Assembly: GCA_001600615.1 (NCBI GenBank)
Contig: BCKK01000003.1
Location: 1,190,500 to 1,254,499 of the forward strand
From: Dioszegia crocea
Taxonomy: Eukaryota; Basidiomycota; Tremellomycetes; Tremellales; Bulleribasidiaceae
Length of the DNA: 64,000 nucleotides
Direction of reading: 5' to 3'
The stretch's first letter is position 1. The number at the start of each line of letters is the position of its first letter. Under the pieces are notes generated by a model. That model saw only the letters and a program-made list of their open reading frames with translations. It made no database searches and was not told the origin of the DNA. Position numbers and translations under genes: made by a program. Of the stretch, positions 9,042-21,478 are shown in pieces.

Positions 9042-12000
9042 CTAATCCCTCACAAACAAGCTCAGCGTGAACTTCTCCTCATTACTCTTCTCCTCCGCCG
9101 TCTCCTTCCCCCTCTTCTCCGTCCCCAACAAACTACCCCCATTACTCTGTCCCTTAGGAACCGGCACCGTCCCAATAGCCTTCTCCAACATCTCCTCATT
9201 ACCCTCAATCGCACCCCTCAGCGCGTCCTCCTCACCCTCATCATACTCATAAACCACATCAACCTTATCGAGCGGTTTCAACCCTGCGTCTTTCCGCAAT
9301 TTGTTCACTCGGGCCGTAAGCGCCCTGAGCAAACTTTGACTTTGCAACTCCGCATGAACCCTGATATCCAACAGGACAATCACATCGCCATCCGAATCCG
9401 TCTCAAATGCCAATTTGTCTTCGGTGGATTGTTCGACAAAGCGAGTAATGATCAAGTCACCCTCGACCAATTCGACACCGTTGACATCCACCTTCTTTTC
9501 GGTCAGGTAGGCTTTGCAGGCTGAAGAGTCGAGTGCGGGGATACCAGTTCGGACTTTCCCAATGTCCTTGCGGAGCTTTCGGCCGAGGACGGGGAAATCG
9601 GCAGAGGCGCGGTATTTGATACCGACGGAAGATTCGTCGGATGTGTAGGTTAAGGTGACGACGTTTAGCTCGGCGGCAATGTAGGATTCGAGCGATTTGA
9701 CGTCGGCAAGGTATTCGGGGTCGTGGTGGAAGATGATGAGTTCTTTGAGGGGCATCTGAATGATCAGCTTTTGCCTTCGAAGTCGGGAAAATGGCAGCTT
9801 ACCTTGGTTCGCAGGGTCTTGCGATCCCTGATAGTCCGTCCCATCTCAATCACCACCCTCATCCGCTTCACCTGCCGCTCAATGACGGGGTCAAAGTACT
9901 CTTTGCGCATAGTGGGGAAGGGCAAGAAGTGAACTGATCGGACATCCTCGGAGGTGTCTTTGGGTGCAGGGGTGGTAGCTCGTAGAGATTGGTAGACCAT
10001 CTCGGAAGTGTAAGGGGTGAATGATGACTAATTTGTCAGCTTGCTATTCGGCTCATCTTCGATTGGCCAGCTTACCATTGTCAAACACAGAGTGAAGAGC
10101 GCCTCGTACAATGTGTTCAGCGCCGAGAGGGTATCTGCCTCACCGCCCGAACCCTTGAGTCGAGTCCTATTGAAACGGATATACCAATTGGTAAGATCCG
10201 CAATGAGGTCCAGGAGCTTGGGGATGACAGTGTAAAGTCGGTATGCTAGCATATCAGCTATTTCTCCAGGACTTTGCATCAAGTAGCTGAAACTCACCAG
10301 ACATTTCCTGGTCTACATGCTGAATGAGTGTCTGGCAACTAGCCAAAATCCAACGATCCATCACATTCTGACTCTTGGGCGCCTCGGGATCATACATAAA
10401 TTTCTTGCCTGTGCCTTGTTCGTACAAGTCGACTTGGCCAAGGTAGAAGTTGAGCGAGTTGATCCATTTAAGAATCACACTGGTCAAAATCTCCCGGACG
10501 CCTTCTTCTCTGAATCGGAGGTTGTCGCCTCGGACAACAGGGGAGTTGACGAGGAAGAGTCGGACGCAATCGGCACCGAATTTTGAGACAATCTCCATTG
10601 GGTCGGGGTAGTTCTTGAGCTTTTTGGACATCTTCTTGCCGTCCCTATGCGGTCAGCTAATACTCCCAGTCGTCGCTGGAGGACAAACAACTGACGCAGC
10701 AAGGACAAGACCAGTGACGATGAGGTTCTTCCATGGTGCCGTATCGAATAAGTGAGCACCGAGTACGAGGAGGGTATAGAACCATCCTCTAGTTTGGTCG
10801 ATACCCTCTGAAACGAAATCGGCGGGGAAAGATTTTTTGAATCGGTCCTCGTTTTCGAAGGGGTAATGGGATTGAGCGTAAGGCATGCTGTTGAGTCAGC
10901 TTTGATCGAGGACACTCGGTGCTGTGGGAAGCTCACCTTCCCGACTCGAACCAACAGTCAAAGACCTCTTCAATCCTCCTCAGATCCCCCTTGCCCTGCT
11001 TGGACGGGATGGTGATGCTGTCGATGCTCTCCCTGTGGAGGTCGGTGATGTTTGGCACACCCGATAATTCCTCCAGCTGCTTGACGGAGCTGACGCAGAC
11101 GACCTGAAGTATCAGCGCAGATCCATTGTACCGTCAAAATGACTTACCTCCTTCATGTCCTCGCTGACCCAGAGAGGAATCGGTGTACCCCAATATCTAT
11201 TTCTAGAGATGTTCCAATCCCTCGCATTCTTCAACCAGCTCCCGAATCTGTTCTCACCGACCGCCGCAGGCACCCAACGGGTCTTTTCATTCAGAGCCAC
11301 AAGCTTTTCAGACATGTTGGCCACGCGGACAAACCACGAGGGGATCGCACGGTAGATGAGCGGAGTACCGGATCGCCAGCAGAAGGGGTAAGAATGGGTA
11401 ATGTCGCCTCGGTTGATGAGCCGTCCCTTCTCCTTGAGCTGCTTGATGATGTCTCCGTCGGCTTCCTAGTTGGTGTCAGCTAATTGCGCGTGGCGGGAGA
11501 CTGGGTAGCTCACCTTGACATATCGGCCCTTGTACTCGGGCACCTCCTCGGTAAACTTCCCAGACTCATCAATGGGACAAGGAGGGATCTCGTCGTCCCG
11601 GACAATACCGTGCGCGACACAGATCCTGTGATCGTCCTCTCCGAAAGCTGGAGCTTGGTGGACGATACCGGTACCCGAAGAGTCGGTAACGTAGGCGTCG
11701 GCGAGCACGCGGAAGGCTCGGTCTTCGTACTGACTCGTCAGCTTGATTTGAAAAATGAGATCATCATTGCAACTGACCTGTTCGGTAAAGTAGTCAAACA
11801 TGGGCACATATCTCCACCCAACCATATCCTTGCCCAAAAAGCTTCCAACAATCTTGAATTTCGGCGCCTCATCCCTCTCTTCCTTCTTTTTCTTGGCGTC
11901 GGGCTTCTTGCCGGAAGCAGCGGCGGCACCAGCGGGAACGTAGTCCTTGTACACTGTACCGAGGAGCTTTTCGAGCAGGATGAAGTTGGTATTTCGCTCG

Positions 12001-12908
12001 ACGTCGTGGACTTTGACGTAGGTGAATTCGGGGTTAACACAGAGTGCCAAATTGGATGGTAGGGTGTAAGGGGTGGTTGTCCAGGCGAGAAGGGAGGTGT
12101 TTGGGTCGTCGGCTAGGGGGAAAGATACGGTGACTACAATATCAGCTTAGTCATATGAGAGGCGACCGCTTTCAACGAAGCTCACCGGCAGGATCTCTGG
12201 TATCTCTGTAATCCTCTCCAGCCTCGAAGTTACTCAACGGTGTCGTGCAGCCAGTCGAATACGGCATAACTCTCAGACCCCGATACACGGACCCCTTCTC
12301 CCACAATTGGCCAAACACCCACCAGACCGACTCCATATACGTCGGGTCTAGCGTCTTGTAGCCCGTATCGAAATCAATCCAACGTCCCATACGCTCGACA
12401 GTGTACTGCCACTCGCCAGCGTACCTCATGACGATCTCTCGGCAGGCGGCATTGTATTTGTCAATACCCATAGCCATAACATCGGCTTTACCGGTGATGC
12501 CGAGGGATTTGTCAATCTCGTGCTCGACAGGTAGACCATGTGTGTCCCATCCGAATCGACGCTCGACGTGGTGGCCGGTCGCGTGCGCGTGTCGGGTGAC
12601 AACATCCTTTCGATTAGCTGGAATTGGGCTGTACACAAGAGGGAAGCTTACCTTGATGGTACCAGCTAGCAAGTGACCATAGTGAGGCTTGCCGGTAGCA
12701 AAGGGTGGGCCGTCGAAGAAGGAGAATTCGGGCTTGCCCTCAGACAACTTCTGCGAGGTTTTGAACGCATCAATCTCGTTCCAGTACTCGAGAACGTTGA
12801 GCTCGGACGTGGGAATGTGGATAGGGGACGAAGCTGAGGTGTGAGCTGCAATCCCTGAATAATACGGCGGGAGCGAATTAGCTTACGGTCGTGGACCTTG
12901 TAAGGCAT
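9042..12908 (-). CDS. ILS1: isoleucyl-tRNA synthetase, cytosolic
   Basis: Twelve exons with eleven introns of 44-53 nt (12834-12886, 12607-12651, 12134-12185, 11730-11777, 11466-11513, 11104-11147, 10888-10936, 10645-10695, 10246-10297, 10028-10075, 9756-9802). The product is 1109 residues, close to yeast Ils1. It has the class I HIGH-type motif ([15 protein letters not shown], about residues 50-65), the [16 protein letters not shown] block, the editing-domain region [32 protein letters not shown], and KMSKK followed by LKNYPDP near residue 630. It charges tRNA-Ile in the cytoplasm. There is no mitochondrial presequence: the protein starts MPYKVHD. A Lys-rich insertion ([14 protein letters not shown]) lies in the editing region. 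It is divergent from the AIR-like gene across 331 bp. Confidence 0.97.
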
Positions 12909-13239
12909 CTTGCCTATGGCCTACGTGGATATAGGAAGGGGGTTCCAAGAGTTGATGATCAATCCGATATCCGGCGGATCAGATTTTGGCGACGGCGAGG
13001 TGATTTTTCAGCGCCTGATTTCGGCAGATCCCCAATCTTTTGGGTTGAATGTGCGCTGCTGACTGCTACGTCTGAGAAGTAGTCTTGCTAGAGGGAGACT
13101 ATGGATGTATGAGGTTGGAAAGCAAAGGAATGTTGTACAGAAGGCCAACTTTTCGAATGACTCGAAAGACGCGCACGGGCTAGACCTTTTTCGGTGTACG
13201 GCATCAAAACCCACATGACGTAAGCTGAAACAAGGTACA
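12909..13239. promoter_or_regulatory. divergent promoter of ILS1 and the AIR-like gene
   Basis: 331 bp. Contains TGACGTAAG (about 13216-13224), a CRE/ATF-like half site just upstream of the AIR-like start. No TATA box. Confidence 0.35.
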
Positions 13240-16200
13240 ATGTCAAGATTTCCCAGTGCCACTAAAGACAATCATCGATTCATCGACCATCTAGCGCTAC
13301 CCACAAGCAGGGCATACTCCATGGCTCCGACATCTCAATCCAGTCTTCCCCAGCCCACTAAGGGTCTGGCATCATCCGGTCGAAAAGGGAAGAAACGAAG
13401 CCAGCTCGCCACCCCCAAATCCCCAAAGCCGCCCATTGCCAGTCCTGCCGCCGCCGCCACTCCGGACCCAAGCGCTACTGCGGGCCCATCCTCATCGCCT
13501 GCACAGGCAGAGACAAGTGTGAAGAGGAGGAGGGGTAAGCCAAAATGGACAAGGGCTCGTAAGACTGAGCAGAGGAAGGCCAAGTCGGCAGAGGCGCAGA
13601 AGGAGTCGAGTGGCGTGATGGGTGTGATTGACCTGACGGAGCTGGACGATGATGAGGATGTGGCTGGGGCGGTAGTACCACCAAGCGCTCCAGCTACTGG
13701 TCGGCGTCGGCCCAAAAAGGGCGGAGATGGCGATAGTAATGGCGGAGGTGATCCAGGGCCGAAGACCAAGCGCTCGCGTCTTGAGGCCGTCGCCACTCCA
13801 GCTGGGAAAGCCTCGAAACCTCTCTCCACACCCACTATCCTCCCCCTACCACCTGCGGCAGTCTCTACTCCGATGTCACAGACCGCCAAATCTAAAAACC
13901 CAAAAGCGATCAAACCTCCCACGGGAAGTCACCCTTTAGTGTCCCAAAATTCCGCTACACCTCTACTCTATACACCAACGGCCTTTACCCCGATGAGGCG
14001 GTCTATGGCATCCGGCTATACTGCTGGTAGTCCATCCCCACCTCCTCCTGCCGCAGCAGTAGAGTCAGTGGCTGCACCTACCACTGGCGATATCGTAATC
14101 GAGGAAAAGCTGCGCGATCCCGCTCCAGCCAATGACGTTGACGACAACGGTGTTGCCAAACACTTCAATCCCCCAGGTCTATTTTCGAGCTCGTTCGTCC
14201 CCACGTCCGCCGATCTACCCCCTGCCAAAGTATCGTCGAATACAAAAGCGCTCTCGTCAGCCGCCGAATCCTCCACGTCAGCCATAAAGCAACCGGAAGC
14301 TGGTTTACTCCTGCCGGCCCACGTGCAGATCGACGAGGCGTTACCGGAAGGCTCTGAGGCGGTGGAGGAGAAGCTGCAAAGGGAGGAGGCAAAGCAGTCT
14401 ATGGAGGGTCTGTATGTCTTCGATACAGACGTAGCGAGAGTATGTCCAATTTTCACCCTAGATATCCTTATGCTGATACCACAAGGGCACTACTCGATAC
14501 TTTGACCCCGACGCAGTTGAAGAACCGAAAGGCGAAGAAGCGACGTTCCTCGCCACAGCCGACCAGAGCAGAGTGTGCACCAACTGCAAGAAGCCAGGAC
14601 ATAAACCTAGGGATTGCCCTCACGTCGTGGTAAGCTAGCAGATGTGTTGTTTCTGTAATATGTAACTCAAGGCCTGAGCTGACGCGTCAGTGCACGACGT
14701 GCGGTGAGATGGACAGCCACGAACGTCGAGATTGCCCCTTTGGCATCACCTGCTTTGCGTGTGGACAGAGAGGCCACCGAAGTGCGGATTGTCCCAATCC
14801 TACTACCAAACGAGAGAGGCTATCAGGGTGTTCACGCTGCGGAGTGAGAGAACACAAAGACAACGTAAGTTGCTGGCCCCTTCTCGTCCTTGTTGGCACA
14901 GCTGACAAACATAGTCATGTCCCACACTCTGGCGTATCTACGTCTATGTCAGCGCCGCAGCGAGACAATCGATTCTATCGGAAAAGAGGCAAGAAACAGG
15001 CTGGGCAAAAGAAGCCGTAGGCGGCGATGCGCATGCCGAATTCTGTTACAATTGCGCCAGAGAGGGACATCTCGGAGATGTAAGTCTCTTTCTCGTATTA
15101 CACCATCCGCTAAAAGCAGAAAGCTGATAGTCAGGATTGCCCAAATCGTCGAAGTTCCCTCATGCGCCTAAATACCCCCTCGGCATTCTCTGCCAAAATG
15201 TCCAATTCGGGCCCCTTTGCTGCCCTCCCTCGTCGCGCACCGCGCTCTACCGCTCCGGCCACACACCAGCGCTTTGACGAGGATGATGAGGAAGAGAGCA
15301 TCAAACTACCGGGCCTTAAACCGGTCTTTGCAGGTCTGGGCGCCGGTCGGAAATCGAGAGAAAAGGCTAGGAAACGCGCTGCGGACTTAGATCGGGATGC
15401 GGGATCGAGTGATGACGAGGAAGAATTCTTGAATCGTGTCAGACCTGAACCGAAGGGCGGGAGAGGGTTTGGAAGAGGAGGGAGTAATAGGGGAACACCA
15501 ATTTCTCACCCTGCCCGTCGAGCTTGGGACTCGGAGTATAAAGAAAGGGAGAGAGAGGTGGCCGTCCCTATGCGGGCGAATGGGCGGAAAGAGAAGGGTA
15601 GGGATGGGAATATGCCATTCAGCCACTCTCACCTCATGTCGACCGCTTTTGCTCCGGCTTCGGTACCTGTCAATAAAATAAAGGGCGGGATTGTATTTGG
15701 GAATATCGGTTCTTTGCCAAATGGACCCGACTCACCTTCACCATTCCCGAATTCCGGTCCTGGTGGCTCGGGCCCGAATGGTACGCGAGGGTCAGGGAGC
15801 GATTGGCAGAATCGGGCATCAAAGGCGCTTACGGATCGTGCGATGGGGTATGCTTCTGCTCCGACATCTCGCTCGCGCTCGCCTGCGCCCAGTCCGCTAG
15901 GTGGGAGTCAGGATGGGGATGTCGGCTCGCCAAGGAAGAGAAGGCGGAGGCAGGCCGATGTGGATGGTGCGAGAAGAGGCGGGGAGGATAAGGATTGGGA
16001 GGCTGATTGGAGAGGGGGTGGGAATGGGGGTGGGAATGTACAGGATTGGGGGAAAGAGGATGATGAGTTTGATAGGAAGGAGAGGAGGGAGGCGGCTAGA
16101 GAGGGGAAGGATGTGAAGGGGGATGGAGGGAGTAGGTATGGGATCGCGGGAGGTGGTCGAGGAAAGGGAGGGGCGGGAAGTGGAAGAGGGAGAGGAGGAG

Positions 16201-16334
16201 GAGGAGGAGGAGGGCGTGGCGGAAGCGGTGGTGGGTCGAGCCGGGGCGGAGGTGGGGACGGGAACTCTGGTCAGCGTGGGGCCAAACAAGGACCCGCCAC
16301 ACCTGTAGGGCAGAGGTATACGGGCGGCTACTAG
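13240..16334 (+). CDS. AIR1: AIR1/AIR2-type zinc-knuckle RNA-binding protein (TRAMP complex), unusually long
   Basis: Five exons, 13240-14439, 14486-14629, 14691-14864, 14915-15079 and 15135-16334, encode 960 residues. The core (about residues 400-570) has RYFDPDA and five CCHC zinc knuckles: CTNCKKPGHKPRDC, CTTCGEMDSHERRDC, CFACGQRGHRSADC, CSRCGVREHKDNSC and CYNCAREGHLGDDC, with the family-specific SCPTLWRIYVY between the last two. Family knowledge: Air1/2 present RNA to the Trf4 poly(A) polymerase in TRAMP for nuclear exosome decay. The first 400 residues are disordered and basic (an acidic VIDLTELDDDE patch near 120). The last 400 are low-complexity and end in RGG-type repeats. Start 13240 has a good context; the ATG at 13321 (MAPTSQSS) is an alternative. 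Yeast Air proteins are about 350-360 residues. Confidence 0.9.
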
Positions 16335-17195
16335 TTTCAGTTGCGCTCATGTACAGCAGCGTATGCATAGTGGCTAACGACTCGAGTTTGACATACTGTC
16401 ATAGCTCGTTCAAGCCCAGTCGAGCAGTCTCTTCACGCTCACACTGACTGACCTGTGTACCGAGGTCGAAGGGGCACCACTCTGACCAGGTGAGGGTACG
16501 GCCGGCCAGTGAGGGCTCACGGCAACTGACGGTCCGGACAAGTCCCAGAACTTCCATTTTGAATGCGACCCCGTCACCCCCGGACGCTCTTACGCGTTTG
16601 ATAATTCACGGTCTTCCGCCAATCTTCTGCAGATAACACTCCTGGCTCTCAGGTTGTCACAGTTCGAAGCAGGGCTCCGAACGCGCATGGCGAGATGCTC
16701 ACACGCGTGTCAACCTCATGACGACACTACTAGGATCCTGTGAGATTTTACACAGCGCTGTTTCATGGAGGATTTGGGCTAACAGCCTCTCGGAAGCGGA
16801 TAGGATACTCTTACGCGTTTCAACAGTCATTATCAGGCAGCGCTTCTTTTGATGCTTTGCACAGCAGCTTATCTCCTGCGATTCCGGTCTTTTCGGTGGT
16901 GTATAAGGCAAGGCGCCCTTTACCCGTCTGCCCTACTTTCAACATATCTGCATAGTTCAAGTCTTCTACATCCTACTTCCACGCTCCAGTACTGTCGATC
17001 TCGCAAGTCAGCCATTACCCTGACAACTACCAGTCATCAAGCTCGAACGTTCCTCTGCAGCTCGAAGCCCCTCCGACTTCCGTTCCCAACATTGACACAT
17101 CATCACATCACTGTCCACCACCCATCGTCACTCACCAACACTCCGCCGATACCAAAGTCCCGGGCTTCCTGCTTCATTTTTCAAGTCCGATCACC
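16335..17195. other. intergenic, about 860 bp, with a TATA-like motif
   Basis: GTATAAGG at 16901-16908 is a possible core promoter for the gene at 17196, but it is about 290 bp from the start codon. No other gene or repeat is recognised. Confidence 0.4.
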
Positions 17196-17999
17196 ATGTC
17201 TGACCGCACTGCCGCGTTCTCAGGCTGGGCTCCCGCATTCGCATACGCGCTCTTCAACGACCCTGGTCACCTGATCATCCAACCCACAGCCGCCGGTATA
17301 CATTCCTTCAAATACGCCGGTCGAGATTACATGCTTTCCACCGCCCTGTCCTGGGATCCTGTCACCGACACCGCAAAGATTCTCGTACGAGCAATCTGCA
17401 CCGCACGGAACTCAGCATCCGCGGGTAGCGTGTATGCACATACTCCTTATGAAGAGAATTCGGTGGAACACTCTGCCATCGATCAACATGGGTGGACGAC
17501 GCCGGCGGCCAACGATGTGGCTCAGCACTGGGGAGGCATTTGCAGAGAAGTTGCCGAGAATTATTTTACCACTATGAAGGAGGCACTCGGCAGTGACCTG
17601 GACTCAGGTCTGACAAAGATTCCCGCAATAGGGGGAGGCGTAAGCATCCTGAGAGCATATCTCGGGGACCGCGGAGCTGAGCGCAGCAGTGGTAAGGGTG
17701 AGTGTCGACAAGGCCGATACTTTTACCATCCATTCGCCAGCCATACAGGCGATCTGTGGCATTCGAAGCCTTGCTTCGACCTCACGGACGCCGAGATCGC
17801 TTACGAGATCGGGTCGGACATGCAATACATTGCTGCCACGGCTTCGGGAAAGCCAATTTCAGGCGAGGCCATCTCGAGTGTGGGCCACGGCGCCGCAAAG
17901 ACTTTGAGAATCCTGTACGATGACCTGATGAAGTCGACGGCGGAGACTGAGAAATGGGTCCCGCAGGTACTGCCCCGTTTCAGGGCAGATCTACCCTGA
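17196..17999 (+). CDS. uncharacterised protein, 267 residues
   Basis: Single-exon gene with a well-placed ATG (CGATCACCATGTC). The product opens MSDRTAAFSGWAPAFAYALF and contains GHLIIQPTAAGIHSFKYAGR, an Asp/Glu-rich middle and a C-terminal GAAKTLRILYDDLMK. It has mixed globular composition with no signal peptide, no membrane segment and no repeat. I do not recognise a domain. It lies in a sparsely coding stretch beside other orphan genes. Confidence 0.6.
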   Translation: MSDRTAAFSGWAPAFAYALFNDPGHLIIQPTAAGIHSFKYAGRDYMLSTALSWDPVTDTAKILVRAICTARNSASAGSVYAHTPYEENSVEHSAIDQHGWTTPAANDVAQHWGGICREVAENYFTTMKEALGSDLDSGLTKIPAIGGGVSILRAYLGDRGAERSSGKGECRQGRYFYHPFASHTGDLWHSKPCFDLTDAEIAYEIGSDMQYIAATASGKPISGEAISSVGHGAAKTLRILYDDLMKSTAETEKWVPQVLPRFRADLP

Positions 18000-18858
18000 A
18001 ACTGCACGCTAGTCACCGTGTGAGGAGGCGGATATTGGGTGCGATCGGAACTCATGAAGTCGGTGATGGAGTGGGGCGGCAGCTGCAACAGGGGCAAGAG
18101 ATACATACGTTCAGTAGCACCTCGATATATATTATATTCCCGATAGTTGTCGATCGATATAAGACCGATCTGAGCTTGAGACCGATGGAGTTCAAAATAC
18201 CAGCCGTATTTTATCCAGCCGTAAGGGACGGAGCAGGTGACAATGTGGGGCGCGCGTCCGGCACCGGTGGAAGTAGACATGGCATTGCAGGCGGTGTTTG
18301 AGGCAGGCAGTGGAGAGCTAATTGGACTCGTGAGAGTGGTAGCTCTAACTGTACACAAGGACGGAAGCAGGGACGTCCTCTTGACTCCCGTGGGACTAGG
18401 GAACTGTGGCGGGCACTGAGCTATATATGTCAACGGGCGTACTAATTTCTTGCGGCCGGCTTGATGACGCGTGTGTCCGACTCATTGCCTTACTGACTCT
18501 GCGAGATTATGGGTCCAGATGATCAGGTTGCAAGACTGAACAGCGCGCTGACCAACGTGCTTGACGGGTACAGACTGGCTGGTTAGCCACTGGCACGTTC
18601 GAGGAGGTTGTCGGAGATGCAGACAAAGGATCATGCTCTCCATTCAGCCAAACATGCACACCACGTACTCATAATTTAGACCACCGCTCACGAGCGTGGT
18701 ACAGATTGGGTCACCTCATTCTTCCAGCTTACAAGGTATATAAGAGCGCTAACGACGCACATTGATGGTACGCCACCTCTAGCTTCACACCCCTTCTCAA
18801 ACCACATTCTCAGTCGTCCGACTCCAGTATCAGCTGATTCGATTCACTTACAACCGTC
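18000..18858. other. intergenic upstream region
   Basis: About 860 bp with nothing recognised except the TATA box at 18737. Short open frames at 17954-18433 are antisense or chance. Confidence 0.45.
18737..18743 (+). promoter_or_regulatory. TATA box of the 18859 gene
   Basis: TATATAA, 122 bp upstream of the ATG at 18859, in AAGGTATATAAGAG. Confidence 0.55.
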
Positions 18859-19251
18859 ATGTCCACTGCAATCCTGCGCAACCCTCATCATCTGAGCCAT
18901 GACTATCAGTCGCAGCTCACCGGGGTTGGATCCTGCGTCGCCACGTCACCCGATTCCTCCCAGGAGACCACACGCTCCCACTCATCCCATCTCAAATCCA
19001 GTCAAGATATCTTCTTTGACACCTTGTCCAGCCTCATATGCGACCACAAGTGGTACGACCGAGAGCGGGAAGCGCTGGTGGGCGAGATCAGGGCGCTGCT
19101 ACTTGCGGATGAGAAGACGCAAGCGCAGCTGATGGACACTGGGCTGTTCACCATCGGGACAGGTCTCCAAATTTTCTCAATGGATGATGCTAATTTGTTG
19201 GCATCAGGGTGGAAGGCTGCTGTTGAAGCATATTCAGTCCTCCGGCCGTAA
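18859..19251 (+). CDS. small uncharacterised protein, 130 residues
   Basis: Single-exon gene preceded by a clear TATA box. It starts MSTAILRNPHHLSHDYQSQL, then a Ser/His-rich linker, then a helical C-terminal part with LICDHKWYDREREALVGEIR and SGWKAAVEAYSVL. In layout (about 130 residues, single exon, TATA promoter, a Cys-Asp-x-x motif mid-protein and a W-x-x-x-V near the end) it vaguely resembles the pair at 409-2018, but the similarity is too weak to claim homology by eye. Function unknown. Confidence 0.5.
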   Translation: MSTAILRNPHHLSHDYQSQLTGVGSCVATSPDSSQETTRSHSSHLKSSQDIFFDTLSSLICDHKWYDREREALVGEIRALLLADEKTQAQLMDTGLFTIGTGLQIFSMDDANLLASGWKAAVEAYSVLRP

Positions 19252-20592
19252 CTCGAACAGTGGTCCGGGTGACGGTGGCGCTCAGGCGAGATGGGAGATA
19301 GATATACCAGGGGTAGACGTCCACATGCATAGATCCCTTCAACTGTTACAAGACACACCAATAAGAGTCTGACCATGTCTTGATTACGGTAGCACGCCTC
19401 ACCCCGCGCTTGCAAGTGGGCCTTTACCAGTACTGGGAGCGAGACGAGGCGCCACTCTCCCGGTGGATTTGCCACCCGGTTAAACCCCATCAGCTTCCTC
19501 AAATTCAGCCGATCGGAATGTCACGTGACATTTGTCCGTCCACCGAAAATTTCGCGGGCGAGCCTCTCTCTTCTTCATCATGCGAACAATAGGATCACAC
19601 GAACCAAGTCTCTCACCAGCTCTACTAAAGAAGCAGAGTGGACACCACGATCGGTCGCCAGAGTTACACGTCCTCGTTTGAGGGTTGTCGCAGGGATCCC
19701 TCTTGACCATTGAGGGAAGGGGGTGACATTCAGCGGCGGCATTCCCATAGTTTGGATGGAAATTTACCTACTTTGCAAGATAAGTAGTCTTGTCATGTTG
19801 AGATCTATGTATCATTGCACCTGCTTGACTGGAACAGCACGAGTTGTATCTTCTGCGCGTCTGTAGCCTTCGGATTTTTGATGATCACCATCCGCCACGA
19901 AGGCATCTCATAATCGGTATCTTGCCCGCCCCCACTTTGTCGAACATCGCCAAACAGCCGCAGTTAGGATCCCCACTTAGCAAGAGGCCTTCCTACGCGC
20001 TGCATGCACTTTCAGCTGACACAGAATGGTGACGATGAGGCGACTGTCGAGGAACGTGTCAGGATCCTCCTTTCATCCTGGCCGTCAACATCGACATGCG
20101 GCGTGTTCACCGACTCTCCTCCCAGGATGGATTGTCAGTCTTCATGTGAGCAAGCCATTCTACGGCCGGGTCGAGACACCCTTATCGCGCAGATTTACAC
20201 ATCCCCGGTCCCGCCCTCACTTCCCGTTCGAACCCGATCCCCCTCGACTTACTCCGTATCAAACTCCGCCTTATCCGTGAGTTACCGGCTCAAAGTCCGA
20301 CACTCAGCTCTGGCGTTCTGCCCTCTTTTCACCATCGGCATGAGGGGGGTGTTTCGGTTAATGTGACGGTGTCGCAAATCGAGCGGACTGTCTGGATAAC
20401 GAGCATTTCCTCTCTCCTCTTCAATCCATCCTTGCTCTCTTTCGCCCCCTCTCTCCCTGCTCAGCAAACACCAACACAACCGGCAGGTATCGATAGACAC
20501 AGATCTAGCATTCTCTTCTCAACATTTCGGCTCAAACTCCCAACCTAACCTCCGACCCCGATCTGCTTTCCGACCCCGCTCAAGCCAATACC
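19252..20592. other. long intergenic stretch, about 1.3 kb
   Basis: No supported gene. Several open frames (19525, 19844, 20004, 20282) have no domain or splice support. The part just before 20593 is CT-rich, as in fungal promoters and 5' leaders. Confidence 0.5.
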
Positions 20593-21162
20593 ATGTTCGC
20601 CACCCGCTACTCACCCTATTCCTCGCCGGAAACGGGCGCTTGCTCTTCTCCCATACCCATGATGCAGCTCCAAACTCAACTCCAACAGCTCAAGATGGCA
20701 CCCATCCTCAACCCACACTTTGGAATGGTCATGACTTAGTGAGTGTCGCGGTGTGTCTGTTGCGTCGAGGGGTCTCGGGTGGCGCGACGCTCGCTGCCGC
20801 TCTCTGCCTCAGGCTTATGCTCAAGACAGTGCTGACCTATCAGTCTCGATCTACTCAACCAACTCATGGACGTGGCAGTGTCGACACAGGGAGCATACGG
20901 CGTTAAGATATGGCTGATTGAGGTCCAAGCATTCACTCGACAACTCCAGAAGAGGATGTTTCAAGGTATGCCCCTTCAGCCTGAGGAACGCCAGTCTATC
21001 ATGCGCTTTGCTGTCTACTGGAGAAACTCAATGCACCCTTCTGTGAGTATCAGGCATCACTACAACTCCCGCGAACCAATCAGCTGACTCATGCAGTACG
21101 CTATGGCTACTCCCGAAGCTCAGATTGTGCTTATTGCGCTGACGGAATTCGCTCAAATGTGA
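20593..21162 (+). CDS. small uncharacterised protein with three exons
   Basis: Exons 20593-20738, 20844-21042 and 21097-21162 give 136 residues. Both introns have good sites: GTGAGT...CTGACCTATCAG (105 nt) and GTGAGT...GCTGACTCATGCAG (54 nt). Frame is kept exactly through both joins, which is the main evidence that this is a gene. The product starts MFATRYSPYSSPETG, has a Gln-rich helix (MQLQTQLQQLK) and a mostly helical remainder ending LIALTEFAQM. There is no known domain, signal or membrane segment. It could be a small helical adaptor, but nothing shows this directly. Confidence 0.6.
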
Positions 21163-21478
21163 TCGAGACTTCCCCATCCAGACTCAAATTACGAGCTACG
21201 CGACCTCCTCTACAATTTGCAAAAACCAAGTCAAGATACCCCCCGAAAAGCGTCGGCTTCTTGGCCAGACGGACAGCGCCACAGAGTATGCTATATACCC
21301 TTGTAAACATTCTTGAGCAACCATGCATATGATTAGGACCTGCTAAATCGGACAAGCTACCGACTTTCCACCAGCTTCCCACGCCGGATAGATGAGTCCG
21401 GTAACGTAGAGTGATGTTGTCTAGAGTGTCGTGCCGAGCCTATCCGAAGAAATGGTGCATCAGTCAAGTGCTCCAATA
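21163..21478. other. convergent 3' flanks
   Basis: 316 bp between the 20593 gene and the AHA1 gene. Nothing recognised. Confidence 0.45.

Noticed and set aside
13335..13922. 195-codon antisense open frame
   Set aside because: Complement of the Ala/Ser/Pro-rich AIR-type N terminus; no splice sites, promoter or domain.
20180..20260. GTTCGAACCC resembling a tRNA B box
   Set aside because: No matching A box, acceptor stem or cloverleaf around it. No tRNA was found in the window.
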